37,110 nucleotides of DNA from Clostridia bacterium (GTDB taxonomy: Bacteria > Bacillota > Clostridia > Christensenellales > Aristaeellaceae). Below, piece after piece: positions 23,371 to 32,009 of this stretch (positions within the stretch are counted from its first letter, which is position 1; every line of letters begins with the position of its first letter). The notes under the pieces were generated by a model. That model did no database searches. It had not been told where the DNA came from and was given only the letters and a program-made list of their open reading frames with translations. Position numbers and translations under genes: made by a program. Where the stretch lies: assembly GCA_017502305.1 (NCBI GenBank), contig JAFVVG010000018.1, positions 1 through 37,110 on the forward strand. The letters run 5' to 3'.

Positions 23371-23399
23371 ATCATACCAGATTTTTTGTCCCTTGGCTA
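23371..23399 (-). promoter_or_regulatory. Possible SigA promoter for the L,D-transpeptidase-cvpA unit
   Basis: On the minus strand TAGCCA (23394-23399), 17-base spacer, TATGAT (23371-23376), leaving a leader of about 77 bases. No terminator was seen after the upstream gene, so read-through from the PBP1A operon is possible. Confidence 0.5.
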
Positions 23400-23407
23400 C
23401 CCTTTTC

Positions 23408-24412
23408 TTATTCATTCAGGGCAGCCGGGCACAGCAACGCCGCCAATTTATAAGCCGAATGGGTGCGCATATCGCAGGGATCGTCGGGGAAGCGGTTTTC
23501 CTCGTCCAGCAGGCAGGAAAGCATGCCCGCGTTGCGGCCGGCGGCGGTGTCCAGGGGGCGGTCGCCGATCATCACGCATTCGTCCGGGTTCAGGCCGTGC
23601 TTGTGCATCAGGTGGAGCAGGCTGTCGGGGGCGGGTTTGCGGGGGAAGCCGTCGTCCGCGACCACATAATCCGTGAAATAATCCTTCAGCCCCATGGTTT
23701 CCAGATAATCCAGCGACGCCCGGTCGCGGTGGGTCACCAGGTAGTGCTTGCCCGGCAAGGCCGCCAGGGCCTCCGGGATGCCAGCCACGGGCCGGGCCAT
23801 GCTGGGCAGAAGCGTCCGTTCCTCTTCCCGGAAAACGGCGATCATCTCCTCCACGTCAAAGCCGTGGGCCTGGGCCAGCTTCGTGGCTGCATCCCGCAGG
23901 TTAACCTTCATCATGCCCAGGGCGTCCTCCGGGCTGATCTCCAGCCCAAAGCGCTTCGCCATGCGGACGAAAGCCTCTGTCATAGCGGGATAGGTGTCCA
24001 TCAGCGTGCCGTCGAAATCCCAGAAGAAATGCCTGAGTGCCGGCGCGTTCAGCGCCATGGCCCGGGCCACGCCCGTGTCCGCGGGGCAGAAAGCATACGT
24101 CAGCATTTCGCGGTCCGTCACGAAGGCGAAGGCCTCGTGCTCGGTCAGGCGGGGTTCTTCCGTGGTGGTTCCTTCGATAAAGTGAAACAGAATGCCCTGA
24201 GCCTGCCCCTGGCAGACCTCCCGCAGGTTCTCCAACGGCAGGCAGAGCTCCTCCATCAGTTCACGCCTCAGGCATGCGCAGGGGGATTCCCCCTTTTCCA
24301 GCTTGCCGCCGGGGAATTCCCACAGGTGAGCGTTATTGCGGCCCTCGCCCCGCCGGCAGATCAGCACTTTGCCATCCTGGCGGCGGATGATCCCCGCCGA
24401 AACCTCCGTCAT
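23408..24412 (-). CDS. NUDIX hydrolase fused to HAD-family phosphatase
   Basis: A 334-residue two-domain enzyme. Residues 1-125 form a MutT-like NUDIX domain with the box G36...E42...RELMEE (50-55); the usual glycine near its end is C57. Residues 127-330 form a HAD phosphatase with [11 protein letters not shown] (nucleophile D132, D134), VTHRD as motif II, KPAPDS for the lysine and IGDRPLDT as motif IV. MutT-like domains cleave oxidised or non-canonical nucleoside triphosphates, and the HAD part could remove the remaining phosphate; that coupling is inference. AAGGAG lies 8 bases before the ATG at 24412, which overlaps the nfo stop (ATGA). Confidence 0.9.
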   Translation of the reverse strand: MTEVSAGIIRRQDGKVLICRRGEGRNNAHLWEFPGGKLEKGESPCACLRRELMEELCLPLENLREVCQGQAQGILFHFIEGTTTEEPRLTEHEAFAFVTDREMLTYAFCPADTGVARAMALNAPALRHFFWDFDGTLMDTYPAMTEAFVRMAKRFGLEISPEDALGMMKVNLRDAATKLAQAHGFDVEEMIAVFREEERTLLPSMARPVAGIPEALAALPGKHYLVTHRDRASLDYLETMGLKDYFTDYVVADDGFPRKPAPDSLLHLMHKHGLNPDECVMIGDRPLDTAAGRNAGMLSCLLDEENRFPDDPCDMRTHSAYKLAALLCPAALNE

Positions 24413-25239
24413 GACCATTTCTCCTTCAAGAGCGCGATCTCTCTGGCATAACCGTCCAGCTCGTTGGGTGTTTCCAGGTAGAAGGGCTTGTCCCGCAGGG
24501 CCGGGTGGGTCATCAGCCGCACAATGGCCCCGGTGCCGATGGTGCCCAGGCCGATCTTCTCATGCCTGTCCTTGCGGGAGCCCAGGGGATTCTTGCTATC
24601 GTTGATGTGCACGGCCCTGATGCGCTCCAGGCCCACCACCTTATCGAAGCGGGTGAGCACGCCGTCCAGGTCGTTTACGATATCATAGCCCGCGTCGCTG
24701 ACGTGGCAGGTATCCAGGCACACGCCCAGCTTATCCTGAAGAGCCACCCTGTCGATGATTTCCCGAAGCTCCTCAAAACTGCCGCCTACCTCGCTGCCCT
24801 TGCCGGCCATGGTTTCCAGCAGCACCGTGGTGGTCATGTCCTGCCAGAGAATGCTGTTTAGCATCTCGGCGATCATGTCGATGCCCGCCGCCGTGCCCTG
24901 TTTCACATGGCTGCCGGGATGGAAGTTATACAGGTTGCCGGGGGTATACTCCATGCGGCGCAGGTCATCCGCCATGGTGCGGGTGGCAAATTCCCGGATG
25001 GCCGGGTCCGCCGAGCAGCCGTTGAGGGTATAGGGCGCGTGGGCGAGAATCACCCCGATGCCGTTTTCCTCCGCGAAGGCCCGGAAGGCCGCCACGTCCT
25101 TTTCGTCGATGTCCTTGGCGGCGCCGCCCCGGGGGTTGCGGGTGAAGAACTGGAAGGTGTTGGCGCCAATGGACAGCGCCTCCTTCCCCATGTGCAGATA
25201 GCCCTTGGAAGCCGATAAATGACAGCCGATCTTCAGCAT
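24409..25239 (-). CDS. nfo: Endonuclease IV (AP endonuclease)
   Basis: A 276-residue TIM-barrel AP endonuclease of standard length for base-excision repair. It cuts 5' of abasic sites using a tri-zinc centre. Family motifs are [10 protein letters not shown] at the start, [35 protein letters not shown] and [21 protein letters not shown], carrying the metal ligands. The start at 25239 has AAAGGAG inside the end of the pentapeptide-repeat gene (3 bases between stop and start). The next gene, a NUDIX-HAD protein, overlaps its stop, which supports a shared DNA or nucleotide repair role. Confidence 0.96.
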   Translation of the reverse strand: MLKIGCHLSASKGYLHMGKEALSIGANTFQFFTRNPRGGAAKDIDEKDVAAFRAFAEENGIGVILAHAPYTLNGCSADPAIREFATRTMADDLRRMEYTPGNLYNFHPGSHVKQGTAAGIDMIAEMLNSILWQDMTTTVLLETMAGKGSEVGGSFEELREIIDRVALQDKLGVCLDTCHVSDAGYDIVNDLDGVLTRFDKVVGLERIRAVHINDSKNPLGSRKDRHEKIGLGTIGTGAIVRLMTHPALRDKPFYLETPNELDGYAREIALLKEKWS

Positions 25240-25242
25240 GCT

Positions 25243-25866
25243 TTACTCCTTTACGATAAGCCCCAGCAGCGAGGCCAGCGCCACCGCCTGCAGGCTGTTC
25301 ACGGTCATGCCCCGCACGTCCGCGAGGCCGATGGTCAGCGCCTCCATGCGGCAGGTGCGCAGGTCGATGCCCTTCATGGGCGTCATATGGATGGTGGCGC
25401 GGGTCAGGTCGCAGTCGTCCAGGTCAATCTTTTGCAGCTGGCACTCCACCAGGGCCGCTTCCCTGAGGAGGCAGCCCACCATATTCACCCGGTCGGTCTT
25501 GGTGCGGGTCAGGTTCAGGTAATCCATGCGGCAGTCGGTGAAGGCGGTATTGCGCAGCACGTTGTGCACCATGTCCGCGCCGGTCATGCGGCAGCCGTCA
25601 AACCGTACCCGCTGGAACACGGCGTCCTCCAGTTTGCAGCCGGAAAAGTCGCAGTGATCGAACACCACATCAACAAAGGAAGCCCGGCTCAGGTTGGCGT
25701 CGCTGAGGTTTACCTTGCGCAGCACGCAGCAGCGGAATTCCCGGGCCTGCAGATCCTCGCCGGAGAGATCCAGGCCGGAGAGGAGATATTCCTCGTGCTC
25801 GTCCTCCTCGGGCAGGGCGCGCAGCTCCTGTAAATGCTCCAGGAGATAAGGGGAATCGATCTTCAT
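25243..25866 (-). CDS. Pentapeptide-repeat protein
   Basis: A 207-residue protein made mainly of pentapeptide repeats of the A(D/N)LxX type (about 28-185), for example VNLSDANLSRASF, DFSGCKLEDAVF and IDLDDCDLTRATI, which fold into a right-handed quadrilateral beta helix. The first 27 residues are acidic. In the Qnr/MfpA group such helices imitate DNA and protect gyrase; other members have unknown roles. Many cysteines occupy repeat positions. The ATG overlaps the stop of the SNF2 helicase gene by 4 bases. Placement between a helicase and endonuclease IV suggests a DNA-related role, an inference from context only. Confidence 0.88.
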   Translation of the reverse strand: MKIDSPYLLEHLQELRALPEEDEHEEYLLSGLDLSGEDLQAREFRCCVLRKVNLSDANLSRASFVDVVFDHCDFSGCKLEDAVFQRVRFDGCRMTGADMVHNVLRNTAFTDCRMDYLNLTRTKTDRVNMVGCLLREAALVECQLQKIDLDDCDLTRATIHMTPMKGIDLRTCRMEALTIGLADVRGMTVNSLQAVALASLLGLIVKE

Positions 25867-27620
25867 GGCATAAGCTCCTGTACGATTTTTTCAACGTGCT
25901 TCCTCGCCTGGCTGGCCGCGTCCGCCGCCTGCTGGGCGGAGAGGGGCGTATCGCCCATGAGGCCCACAAACTGGCTGACCTTCAGGCCCAGGGCTTCCTG
26001 CATGGAAGCGTCGCTGCCCTGGGGGGCCACCAGGTAGTAGCACAGGAGGGAATCCTCCTGGCCGATGCGGTGGGCCCGGTCCTCCGCCTGGGAATGCACC
26101 GCCGGGGACCAGTCCAGTTCGCCAAACACCACACAGGTGGCCCGCTGCAGATTAAGGCCGCTGGCCGCACGGAGGCTGATGCACAATACGTCCGTCTTGC
26201 CGGCCATGAAGCGCTCCACCGCCTTGTCCTTCATGGCGGAGGTTTCCCGGCCGGTGATGAACCCGGGGGAAAAGCTGTGCAATTCTTTCTTGTAGATGTC
26301 CATCACCTCATGGTGGTGGGCGAAGAGCAGCACCTGTTCGCCGCTCTCCAGCAGGGCACGGACAAACTGGCACACAAAAGGGGCCTTGGCCACGCCGGTG
26401 GCTTGCCTTGCCCGCTGGGAGATGCTTTCCTCCAGCATGGCCCGTGAGGAGGCCGTCAGGGTGCCGTCGGTTTTCCAGCGCAAAAGCTGGGGCAATATGG
26501 GCTCCATGAGCCTGGCGTAGACCTTGTCGTTCCAGTCCAGCTCCTGCACCAATCGGCGCTTGGGGGGCAGCTCCTTGAGCACCTCCTGCTTGGTGCGGCG
26601 CAGCATCAGGCCTTCCCGCTTGAGGTAGGCGCCCAGCAGATCGGGCTTCACCACCAACGCGTTGCCATAGCCGTAGCACCACTCACGGGAGAAGCTCTCC
26701 CAGTCCCCCAGGAAGTGGAAGTCCAGGATGTTGATCACATTCCAGATCTCACCGCCCTTGTTGTAGATGGGCGTGCCGGAAAGGCCGATCACTTTCTCGC
26801 AGCTTTCGGAAAGCAGGCTGGCGGCGGAGTATTTCTCGGTGCCGGTATGGCGCAATTCCTGAATTTCGTCAAAGATCACCGCCCGGAAGGGCAGCGTGGG
26901 CAGCACTTCCTTCCAGCCACGCAAAAGCAGGTAGTGCATGATGTAGATATCCGCCTCGGGCAGGTCATAGGGCTTCAGGCCTTTGATCACATGCACCCGG
27001 GGCGGCTCCCCGTTCAGGCGGAGAAAACGGGTGGCCTCCTCCTGCCAGTTGCGGGTCAGGTGGGCGGGGGGGATCACCAGCGCCGGGAAGGAACCCGTGC
27101 TGGCCAGCCAGGAAAGCGCCTGCACGGTTTTGCCCAGGCCCATTTCGTCCGCCAGGAGGCAGCGGTCGTGCTGCAAAAGGAAGCCAAGACCTTCCTGCTG
27201 GAAGGACATCAATTGCCCGGTGAAGGTTCCCTCCGGCGGGGTGGCGAAGGTGGGCATCCGGGCGGCCTTTTCCCGCTGGATGGCATAGGCCCGGGCGTCT
27301 GCCACGGCCTTGTCCCACAGGGCCAGGTCGCTCATCTTCACCGTGAGGGGGAAGCGCAGCATCAGCCAGCAGAGCTCACCCACCATGCGGCGGTGGGCGG
27401 TGAAGCGGGCCTCACCGCGCCTGCTGCCGGCGCTGCCGGGGAAAAGCCGCTTGCACATTTCTGTGACGGAGGGATCGCCCTTCACTACCCAGCACTTGCT
27501 GCGGCGATTGTAGCTCAGGGTGCCGTAAACATGCCCCGGGGCGCTTTCCACGGAACGCAGATAAGCCGGAAGAAGCTCCTCCTCCGGCTGATCCTCAAAG
27601 TCCTGCCAGTCGTCCATCAT
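25863..27620 (-). CDS. SNF2-family DNA translocase/helicase
   Basis: A 585-residue Swi2/Snf2 ATPase. An N-terminal region of about 135 residues precedes the ATPase: Walker A DEMGLGKT with K164, motif II DEIQ at D251-E252 (in place of DEAH), SGTPIYN as motif III, and the C-terminal RecA lobe with FAHHHE and AEDRAHRIGQ (arginine finger region around R518). It should use ATP to move along duplex DNA rather than fully unwind it. Its ATG at 27620 overlaps the stop of the small nuclease gene (ATGA), and the next gene overlaps its own stop. It resembles phage-type SNF2 enzymes paired with small nucleases. Confidence 0.93.
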   Translation of the reverse strand: MMDDWQDFEDQPEEELLPAYLRSVESAPGHVYGTLSYNRRSKCWVVKGDPSVTEMCKRLFPGSAGSRRGEARFTAHRRMVGELCWLMLRFPLTVKMSDLALWDKAVADARAYAIQREKAARMPTFATPPEGTFTGQLMSFQQEGLGFLLQHDRCLLADEMGLGKTVQALSWLASTGSFPALVIPPAHLTRNWQEEATRFLRLNGEPPRVHVIKGLKPYDLPEADIYIMHYLLLRGWKEVLPTLPFRAVIFDEIQELRHTGTEKYSAASLLSESCEKVIGLSGTPIYNKGGEIWNVINILDFHFLGDWESFSREWCYGYGNALVVKPDLLGAYLKREGLMLRRTKQEVLKELPPKRRLVQELDWNDKVYARLMEPILPQLLRWKTDGTLTASSRAMLEESISQRARQATGVAKAPFVCQFVRALLESGEQVLLFAHHHEVMDIYKKELHSFSPGFITGRETSAMKDKAVERFMAGKTDVLCISLRAASGLNLQRATCVVFGELDWSPAVHSQAEDRAHRIGQEDSLLCYYLVAPQGSDASMQEALGLKVSQFVGLMGDTPLSAQQAADAASQARKHVEKIVQELMP

Positions 27621-27973
27621 AGCGCGATCCCCCACAGTCGGTTCAGGCAGATGATCCGCAGAGGCTTGCCGCAGATGCTTCTGGGCAAGTCCACACTGCG
27701 CTCTGCCACCAGGATCAATTCTTCCACCCGGTCGCACCGGGCATAGCGGGTCAGCTGCTCCACCAGCCGGGAGCGCTGGGGTTTGCCCCGCTTGATCTCA
27801 ATACCCACGCCGCCGCACATCAGGTCGATGCGGCAGCGCGGGGCCAGGGTTACCTCATGCTCCGGGGCGAGCCCCTTATCCTCCAGGGCGTCCATCACCA
27901 GGCGGTGCAGGTCGTATTCGCCCTGCTGGATAGGAGCGCGGAGGCACTGCAATGCTTCGTAAATCTCGTTCAT
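27617..27973 (-). CDS. Small PD-(D/E)XK-type nuclease-like protein
   Basis: A 118-residue protein. After a helical start, the sequence PEHEVTLAPRCRIDLMCGGVGIEIKRG-like core gives D50 and E59-x-K61 at the spacing of a PD-(D/E)XK active site, with E38/E40 as a possible fourth acid, then QLTRYARCDRVEELILVAE, a typical helix-strand pair of this fold. It recalls VRR-NUC or related stand-alone nucleases. No DNA-binding domain is evident, so the adjoining SNF2 translocase may supply it. Its ATG shares one base with the PBP1A stop and its stop overlaps the SNF2 start. Activity is inferred from motif only. Confidence 0.7.
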   Translation of the reverse strand: MNEIYEALQCLRAPIQQGEYDLHRLVMDALEDKGLAPEHEVTLAPRCRIDLMCGGVGIEIKRGKPQRSRLVEQLTRYARCDRVEELILVAERSVDLPRSICGKPLRIICLNRLWGIAL

Positions 27974-30807
27974 CAGTAGATCCCCGCCATGGCCTGGGTC
28001 AGCTGTCCCATGGCGTTGGCGACCTCGCTCTGGCTGGGTGCGCCGGAGGAGATGACCGCCTGCAGGTAGCTGATGGCGCTTTGCATGCTCTGGTATTGGG
28101 CGCTGGAGGGATCCATGCTGTTCATCATGGCCTGGGCCTGGGAAATCAGCAGCTTGGCATCGGGGATGAGGGTATTCTGCACCAGGGTATTGCCCCCGTT
28201 GGAGGAGGTGTGATAGGTGCAGGTGCCCACCGCGGCGGAGGCGCTGCCCAGGTATTCGGCCAGCTCGTCCTCATAGCCGGTGCCCAGGAACTTATACAGC
28301 GGATGCCCCTGGGGCAGGCGGATCACGCCCTTCTGCACCGTGTAGGGGCAGTACTGGGAGGCAATCTGTCCGCTTTCGGAGCAGACCGTCTGCACCACGT
28401 GCATCTGGCAGGAAACCGTGGGCACCGTGCCCTGGGCCCAGTAATCGGTGACGGTGCCATAGCCCATGGCGTCGTTGCGGCAGGCGTCGGTGGCCAGCTG
28501 GCCGGAAACGGCGCAGGTGGTGGCCCGCACCAGGCCGTACTGGCTGGGATCGCCCTCCAGGATATCGCGGTTGGAAAGGCCCTTCAGGGTGTGGATTTTG
28601 CTCATGTAACTCTGCCACAGGGGGGCGGCGGCGCCGCTGCCCGTGGAGGAACCGCTGAGGGCCTTGTAGTTGTCGTGGCCTACCCAGATGGCGGAGGAGT
28701 AATATCCCGTCATGCCGGCGAAGAACACACCCTTCTGGTCAGAGTTGGTGCCTGTCTTGCCGCCCACAGTTTGACCTTTGATCTTGGCGGAGGTGCCCGT
28801 GCCGCTGGACACGGCGTCCTTGAGCATATCCACGATCATCCAGGCCGTGGATTCGGAGAATACGCGCCTTCTCTGCTGCTGGGCGTGGCCGTCCCAGACC
28901 ACCTTGCCCTCGCTGTCGGAAATGCCCAGCACGGAAATGGGCTCCTGATACACGCCGCCATTGGCCAGCACGCCAAAGGCCACGGTCATCTGCATGGGGG
29001 TGATGCCGCTGGAGCCCAGGCTGAGGCCAAAGGGCGTCTGGTCGATGTGATCCTCATCAATGCCCATGCGAAGGAGGAAATCCGTGGAGCGCTCCACGCC
29101 CACCATGGTCATCAGCGTCTGGGCCGCGGCGGTGTTGAGGCTCTTGCGCATGGCGTAGCGCAGGGTGGTGGGGCCGGTGTAGCCGCCTCCGCCGTAGTTC
29201 TTGGGCCAGGTGTCCTTACCCTTGGCGTCCTTCCAGCCGGAGATGGGCAGGGGCATGTTGTAGACAATGCTGGCGGGGGAGGCGCCCATTTCCAGCGCCG
29301 GGGCATACACGGCGATGGGCTTGATGGAGGAGCCCACGGGCATCTGCATGTTCACGGCACGGTTCAGGGTTTTCTTGGCGGTGGGCTTTGTGCGGCTGCC
29401 TACAATGGCCTTCAGTTCGCCGGTGCGGTAGTCCAGCACCACGGCGGCCGCCTGGGGCTGGATGATCTCGTCATAGGTACCGTCGGCGTTCTTGCTGCGG
29501 TAGACCTTATCAGAGGGGTCACGCAGGGAGGGATACTTGGTCCAGTTCTCGAGGGTGTCCTCCACGGTTTTCTGCACATCGGTATCGATGGCCAGCTTCA
29601 CGTGGTAGCCCGCGGAGCGGAGCTTGTTCTCCATGGCGTTGCGGTTGGCGGTGGTGTTGTCCAGCCCTTCCATCCGCAGCAGGATGTCCACCACTTCGCT
29701 GATGACGTACTCCACGTAATGGGCGTAGTCATACATGCCGCTGCCGGTGCTGGGATCCTCCTTCAGCACGCTGGCCGTGGCAGGGTTGAGGGCCTCCTGA
29801 TACTGCTCATAGGTGATGAACTGGTTTTCATACATGCAGCGGAGCACATAGTCCGTACGGTTGTTGGTGATGGACACATAGTCCACACCCTCCTTGGAGC
29901 GGGTGTAGAAGTTGCGCCGGGGGTTGTAGTAATAGGGGCTGTTGCAGGTGCCGGCCAGAATGGCGCACTCACGCAGGGTCAGCTCCGCCAGGGACTTGCC
30001 GAAGTAGCCCTCTGCGGCGGTCTGTACGCCGTAGTAGTTCTCGCCCAGCCAGATGGTGTTCAGGTAGGCCTCGAGAATTTCGTCCTTGGTGTATTTCTGC
30101 TCCAGCTGCAGGGCCAGGTAGGCTTCCTGGATCTTGCGCTTGTAGCTTTGCTCGCTGGAGAGCAGGGTGTTTTTGATCAGCTGCTGGGTAATGGTGGAGC
30201 CGCCCTGGGTAGAGGACGAGGAAAGGTTGGACACAAAGGCGCCCACAATGCGCTTCAGATCGATGCCGGAATGGGTGTAGAAGCGGGCGTCCTCCACGGC
30301 CACAAAGGCCTGCTGCAGATATTTGGGCATAGCGGCGATGGACACCATCACGCGGTTTTCAATGCCCTTGTATTCGGTGATAAGATTGCCGTTGGCGTCA
30401 TAAATAAAGGACGTCTGGGCCTGGTCTTCGAGGGAGGCCAAATTCAGGTCCGGGGCGGTTTCCATATAGCCCTTGGCGATGCCTGCCACCGCGCCCACCA
30501 GGGCCAGGCCGGCCAGCAGCACCATAACGGCGATGATCCGCACCACATTCACCGCCACGGAGACGACAAAATTGGGCTTTTTCGTATTGGGCTTGAAGAT
30601 GCTGCGGGCGTGCATGGGTTCTTCATCGGGCACGAGTGCGTCTTCGTAAACGGGCTGCTCGTCCCAGAAATCCTCGTGGGCATAGCTGTCCACCGCCTCG
30701 TCGTAATCCGGGGCGTAGGCGTCCTCGGGAGGATAGACCTGCTGCTCCTCCTGGGGATAATCCTCATATCCGGCCGGGATCTCCTGGCCGTAACGCTTCT
30801 TTTTCAA
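27973..30807 (-). CDS. Class A penicillin-binding protein 1A
   Basis: A 944-residue bifunctional peptidoglycan synthase. An acidic, Tyr/Pro-rich cytoplasmic N terminus (1-80) and one membrane helix (about 83-110) lead into a GT51 glycosyltransferase with catalytic E172 in EDARFYTHSG and QGGSTITQQLIKN. The transpeptidase has S493 and K496 in GSSIKP, KSLNTAA and GGKTGT. The C-terminal extension has several cysteine pairs (CAVSGQLATDAC, CSESGQIASQYC). The start is a TTG at 30807 with GGAGGTGAA 8 bases upstream; the first in-frame ATG is far inside. It heads a coupled operon of DNA-repair-type genes. Confidence 0.95.
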   Translation of the reverse strand: MKKKRYGQEIPAGYEDYPQEEQQVYPPEDAYAPDYDEAVDSYAHEDFWDEQPVYEDALVPDEEPMHARSIFKPNTKKPNFVVSVAVNVVRIIAVMVLLAGLALVGAVAGIAKGYMETAPDLNLASLEDQAQTSFIYDANGNLITEYKGIENRVMVSIAAMPKYLQQAFVAVEDARFYTHSGIDLKRIVGAFVSNLSSSSTQGGSTITQQLIKNTLLSSEQSYKRKIQEAYLALQLEQKYTKDEILEAYLNTIWLGENYYGVQTAAEGYFGKSLAELTLRECAILAGTCNSPYYYNPRRNFYTRSKEGVDYVSITNNRTDYVLRCMYENQFITYEQYQEALNPATASVLKEDPSTGSGMYDYAHYVEYVISEVVDILLRMEGLDNTTANRNAMENKLRSAGYHVKLAIDTDVQKTVEDTLENWTKYPSLRDPSDKVYRSKNADGTYDEIIQPQAAAVVLDYRTGELKAIVGSRTKPTAKKTLNRAVNMQMPVGSSIKPIAVYAPALEMGASPASIVYNMPLPISGWKDAKGKDTWPKNYGGGGYTGPTTLRYAMRKSLNTAAAQTLMTMVGVERSTDFLLRMGIDEDHIDQTPFGLSLGSSGITPMQMTVAFGVLANGGVYQEPISVLGISDSEGKVVWDGHAQQQRRRVFSESTAWMIVDMLKDAVSSGTGTSAKIKGQTVGGKTGTNSDQKGVFFAGMTGYYSSAIWVGHDNYKALSGSSTGSGAAAPLWQSYMSKIHTLKGLSNRDILEGDPSQYGLVRATTCAVSGQLATDACRNDAMGYGTVTDYWAQGTVPTVSCQMHVVQTVCSESGQIASQYCPYTVQKGVIRLPQGHPLYKFLGTGYEDELAEYLGSASAAVGTCTYHTSSNGGNTLVQNTLIPDAKLLISQAQAMMNSMDPSSAQYQSMQSAISYLQAVISSGAPSQSEVANAMGQLTQAMAGIY

Positions 30808-30854
30808 AGCGGTTCACCTCCATGGGCTGCTTGGCGGCATACATATACATTGTA

Positions 30855-30884
30855 ATTATACCACAACTGCTTGCCGCTACACAA
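30855..30884 (-). promoter_or_regulatory. SigA-type promoter of the PBP1A operon
   Basis: On the minus strand TTGTGT (30879-30884), 18-base spacer, perfect TATAAT (30855-30860), about 48 bases before the TTG start. Confidence 0.65.
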
Positions 30885-30906
30885 TAACAACGAAGGAGGA
30901 TTCGCA

Positions 30907-31563
30907 ATGTCTGCATCCTGCGGGAAAAAACGCCGCCTTCTTCTGTTTACCCTCGTGCTGCTTCTGGCGCTGGTCCTTGGCTGGGCGGTCCTGGATGGCA
31001 ACCTGACCCGGGTGGTGCTCTCCCTGGCGGACGCCCGGGCCCGCTCCCTGGCGGTACAGGTACTCAACGCCGCCGTGGAGGAAACCATTGCCTCCGGTGT
31101 GAGCTACGATCAGCTGATGAACGTTACCGCCGGGCCGGATGGCTCTGTGCGGCTCATTCAGGCCAACACCGCAGAAATGAACCGCCTGGCCTCCCGGGTG
31201 ACGCTGCTGGCCCAGAAAAAGCTGGAGGAACTGGAGGATCAGACCATTTCCGTGCCCCTGGGCAGCGCCCTGGGGCTGACCATCTTCGCCGGCTCCGGCC
31301 CGAAAATTCCGGTGCAGATCCTCCCCGTGGGGGCGGTGACGCCCAGGTTTGACACAGAATTTCAGACCGCAGGCATCAACCAGACCAGGCACAAGCTGCT
31401 GCTGACCCTTACCGCTACGGTGCGGCTGGTGATCCCCACCGGCGCCTCGGTGATGGAGGCTTCCACCCAGATGGCGGTGGCGGAGAGCATCATCGTGGGC
31501 CAGGTGCCGGATTCCTTTGTGGACCTGAACGGCGATTCTGAAATGCTGGACCTGATTCCATAA
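30907..31563 (+). CDS. yunB: Sporulation protein YunB-like
   Basis: A 218-residue membrane-anchored protein: a basic N terminus, one helix (about 9-30) and an outer domain with the YunB pattern: ARARSLAVQVLNAAVEE, SGVSYDQLM, IQANTAEMNRLASRVT, VPLGSALG, GPKIPVQILPVG, AGINQTRHKLLL and VAESIIVGQVPDSF. YunB is a mother-cell sporulation protein required for efficient spore formation in Bacillus. AAGGAGGA lies 6 bases before the ATG at 30907. It diverges from PBP1A. Its presence supports a spore-forming lineage. I could not assign a sporulation sigma promoter with confidence. Confidence 0.9.
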   Translation: MSASCGKKRRLLLFTLVLLLALVLGWAVLDGNLTRVVLSLADARARSLAVQVLNAAVEETIASGVSYDQLMNVTAGPDGSVRLIQANTAEMNRLASRVTLLAQKKLEELEDQTISVPLGSALGLTIFAGSGPKIPVQILPVGAVTPRFDTEFQTAGINQTRHKLLLTLTATVRLVIPTGASVMEASTQMAVAESIIVGQVPDSFVDLNGDSEMLDLIP

Positions 31564-31622
31564 AGGAATCCGGCGGAGGGACGTCGAAATCCTTGCACAG
31601 TAACCGCAAGGAGGAACCCCTC

Positions 31623-32009
31623 ATGAAGCCTATGATTCTTGTGTTCAACATTCCCGCCGACAAACTGGCCAAGCTGCGCTTTACCTGCATGCGCCTGGGC
31701 ATTCAGGTGCGCCCCGTGGAGGCGGCTGAATACGGCCAGTCCATCGGCGCGCTGTGCGGCATGGCGGAAATCACCGATGTCCCTGCGCCTGAAGAAACCT
31801 TCACCGAGGATATGCTGGTGATGAGCGGCTTCACCACCCAGCTGGCCAACCGTCTGCTCGCCGCCCTGAAGCAGGGCCGCCTGCCTATCCGTCTCAAGGC
31901 TGTGGTGACCCCCACCAACGCTGCCTGGAACCCTGTGCAGCTCCACAAGGAGCTCACCGCCGAGCGGGAAGCCATTGCCCGTGGGAAGGAAGCGGAACAC
32001 CATGATTGA
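31623..32009 (+). CDS. DUF3783-like protein
   Basis: A 128-residue soluble protein with a strand-helix start (MILVFNIPADKLAKLRFTCMRLGI), YGQSIGALCG, MLVMSGF and LKAVVTPTNAAWNPVQLHKEL. This matches DUF3783 proteins of Clostridia, whose function is unknown. AGGAGG lies 9 bases before the ATG at 31623. It begins 59 bases after yunB and its last 8 bases overlap the pectinesterase start, so all three may share a transcript. Confidence 0.8.
   Translation: MKPMILVFNIPADKLAKLRFTCMRLGIQVRPVEAAEYGQSIGALCGMAEITDVPAPEETFTEDMLVMSGFTTQLANRLLAALKQGRLPIRLKAVVTPTNAAWNPVQLHKELTAEREAIARGKEAEHHD

Noticed and set aside
27952..30855. A 967-residue plus-strand open frame
   Set aside because: Antisense to PBP1A, which has all catalytic motifs. 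The plus-strand translation is Gly/His/Val-rich without domains.
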